Shown here in pieces: positions 62,488 to 64,000 of a DNA stretch of 64,000 nucleotides. The DNA is taken from assembly GCA_963724015.1 (NCBI GenBank), contig CAVRTM010000017.1:23571-87570 (forward strand), in the 5' to 3' direction. This DNA comes from CAVRTM01 sp963724015. Its GTDB lineage: Bacteria; Actinomycetota; Actinomycetes; Actinomycetales; Dermatophilaceae. The stretch's first letter is position 1. The number at the start of each line of letters is the position of its first letter. The notes below the pieces were generated by a model. The model was given only the letters and a program-made list of their open reading frames with translations, made no database searches and was not told the origin of the DNA. Made by a program: the position numbers and the translations under genes.

Positions 62488-63907
62488 GGTGCCGGCGGGT
62501 GAGGTGGCAGGCGCGGACGTCGCCGCGCTCGCCGCGACGCTGTTGTGCTCAGCTGCGCGGATCTGTTGGGCTCGGACGTGGAGGCCGCCCAGGCGGTCGT
62601 GGCGGCGGCCCAGCGGGTGATCAACGCGGTCAGCGCGGTCCGGCTGCTGGGGATCGAGGCCTGGTCCCGGCGGGCCGGTGAGGAGATCGCCGCCGACCGC
62701 GCCCAGTGGCAGGTGGTCAACCCCGGCCGGGTCTATCCGGGGCCGGCCGACGAGCACGAGTTCATGGACGCCGACCTCGCCCCGGTGCTGCACGTCGCGC
62801 CGCGGACCGCGCAGCGGACCTATGACACCGCCCGCACCGTGTGCGCCCTGCTGCCGGCCACCCTGGCCGCGATGCGCGCCGGGGCCCTGGAGCCCTACCG
62901 GGCCACCGCGATCGCCCAGGAGGTGCCCCGGCTCCGCCCGGAGATCTGCGCCGAGGTGGAAGCCGCCCTCTACCCCGGCCGTGCTGGGGCTGCCGACCGC
63001 CCGGGTCCGGGCCGCGACCCGCCGCGCGGTGGCCGGCGCCGATCCCGACGAGGTGGCCCGCCGCGCCGAGCGGGCCCGGGCCGACCGGTACGTCCTGGTC
63101 CGCCCCGGGACCGACCCCGGGATGAGTGAGTGGGTCAGCGCCCAACCCGCGGCCGCGGCCGCTGCGGCGTGGGCCGCGGTCGATCAGCTGGCCCACCGCT
63201 ACGTCGCCGACGGTGAGCACCGCAGCCTGGACCAGGCCCGCGCCGACGCCATGATCGACCTCATCCTGGGCCAGGCCACCATCACCACCACGCTGACCCT
63301 GACCCTGCCCGCCACCCTCGACCCCCGACCCACCTGCAGCTGCCCGCGGGACGGCGCGGCCACCGCCACCGATGCACCCGGCGGGGCCGGCGGGGCCGGC
63401 GGAGGCCGGCTGCTGCTGCTGCAGTGGTGGGGGCGCCTCGACCGGGGCCGGCGGGCTGCTGGTCCGGCTGCCCCGGATCGGGATCGAGACCCCCGCGCCG
63501 GCCTGATCCCCAGCACCGACCTCGCCGTCCTCCTGACCGACCCCGACACCCGGATCCGACCCGCCCTGCACGACCCGGCCACCGGCACCCTGACCGACCT
63601 GGCCACCCGCACCTACCGCCCCCACGCCGCCACCGCCGCCTTCGTCCGCACCGGCGACGGCACCTGCCGCTTCCCCGGCTGCGCCACCCCCGCCACCCGC
63701 TGCCACCTCGACCACGTCACCCCCCACACCCGCGGCGGCCCCACCCACCCGCCGAACCTGATCACCCTCTGCCAACGCCACCACCGCCTCAAACACCACG
63801 GCGGCTGGATCCTGACGATGACCCCCACCGGCACCGCCACCTGGACCAACGGCATCGGCCAGCAGTACCTCACCCACCCCACCGACCACCGCCACACCGC
63901 CGCCTGA
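62480..63907 (+). pseudogene. 13E12/DUF222 HNH endonuclease, inverted frameshifted copy 2
   Basis: A second copy of the gene at 2996-4408 in opposite orientation, about 85-90% identical over the conserved parts. The frame is lost at about 62548 (one base missing or two extra), near 62978 (one extra C), and twice around the linker, near 63465 and 63512; it is otherwise readable to the C-terminal CQRHHRLKHHGGW. The linker between DUF222 and HNH has diverged (CSCPRDGAATATD, then a Gly/Ala-rich stretch). Shifts are not all +1, so this copy may be truly degenerate, though the same error process could contribute. It carries the SOS box. Confidence 0.8.
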
Positions 63908-64000
63908 ACCGAAGGCGGGCAGCCCCGCGAGCGCGCGTGATCACCCGGACTCGTGGAACGCCCAGCTGGACTCAGTGCCCGCGTGGCCGGTCATTGCAGG

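Overview
The window is high-GC DNA from an actinobacterium. The evidence is the gene order prfB-ftsE-ftsX-M23 peptidase-smpB, the order clpS-DUF2017-murI-MBL-rph-rdgB, HNH endonucleases of the 13E12/DUF222 type with actinobacterial SOS boxes, many GTG starts, and probable leaderless promoters (TANNNT 6-7 nt before the start codon). A 10-methyl fatty acid gene pair suggests a tuberculostearate-type lipid maker such as a Nocardioides-, Mycobacterium- or Intrasporangiaceae-like organism. The genus cannot be fixed from what is here.

Layout. 0-3 kb: tRNA-Leu(TAG), a lipase-like hydrolase, a small Cys-motif protein and ArfB. 3-6 kb: HNH endonuclease copy 1 and a membrane molybdenum oxidoreductase. 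6-10 kb: the rdgB/rph/MBL/murI/DUF2017/clpS run on the minus strand. 10-12 kb: NAD salvage (pncB, pncA). 12-24 kb: a secreted 5'-nucleotidase, then homogentisate/tyrosine catabolism (hmgA, an unknown protein, fahA, hppD with a divergent Lrp-type regulator) interrupted by a second HNH gene, an RDD protein and a permease. 24-33 kb: IclR regulator, two helicases, YqgE, VanZ-like protein, malic enzyme and a permease. 33-38 kb: thioredoxin, an ECF sigma/anti-sigma pair, a lytic transglycosylase and a DUF429 protein. 38-46 kb: GH15-like and beta-helix carbohydrate proteins, NUDIX, a CFA-synthase-like methyltransferase with an acyl-CoA-binding protein, MscS, a lipoprotein and a methyltransferase. 46-55 kb: tmRNA, a quinone-type oxidoreductase, the probable 10-methyl fatty acid pair and pyruvate carboxylase. 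55-62 kb: DUF2207, smpB, M23 peptidase, ftsX, ftsE, prfB and a Ddn-like protein. 62.5-64 kb: a decayed second copy of the 3-kb HNH gene in inverted orientation.

Two features dominate. First, about 24 of roughly 60 genes are broken by single-base frameshifts. Where the correct reading can be rebuilt they are almost always +1 insertions outside homopolymers, and they also hit prfB, so most look like sequence errors. I therefore annotate those genes as CDS over their full rebuilt span. Second, all three DUF222-HNH genes carry a consensus LexA/SOS palindrome at their start, and in two of them the ATG lies inside the palindrome.

Functionally the window joins ribosome rescue (tmRNA, SmpB, ArfB, RF2), septal wall hydrolysis (FtsEX with an M23 hydrolase), tyrosine breakdown to fumarate and acetoacetate, anaplerosis (pyruvate carboxylase, malic enzyme), NAD salvage and branched or cyclopropane fatty acid synthesis.
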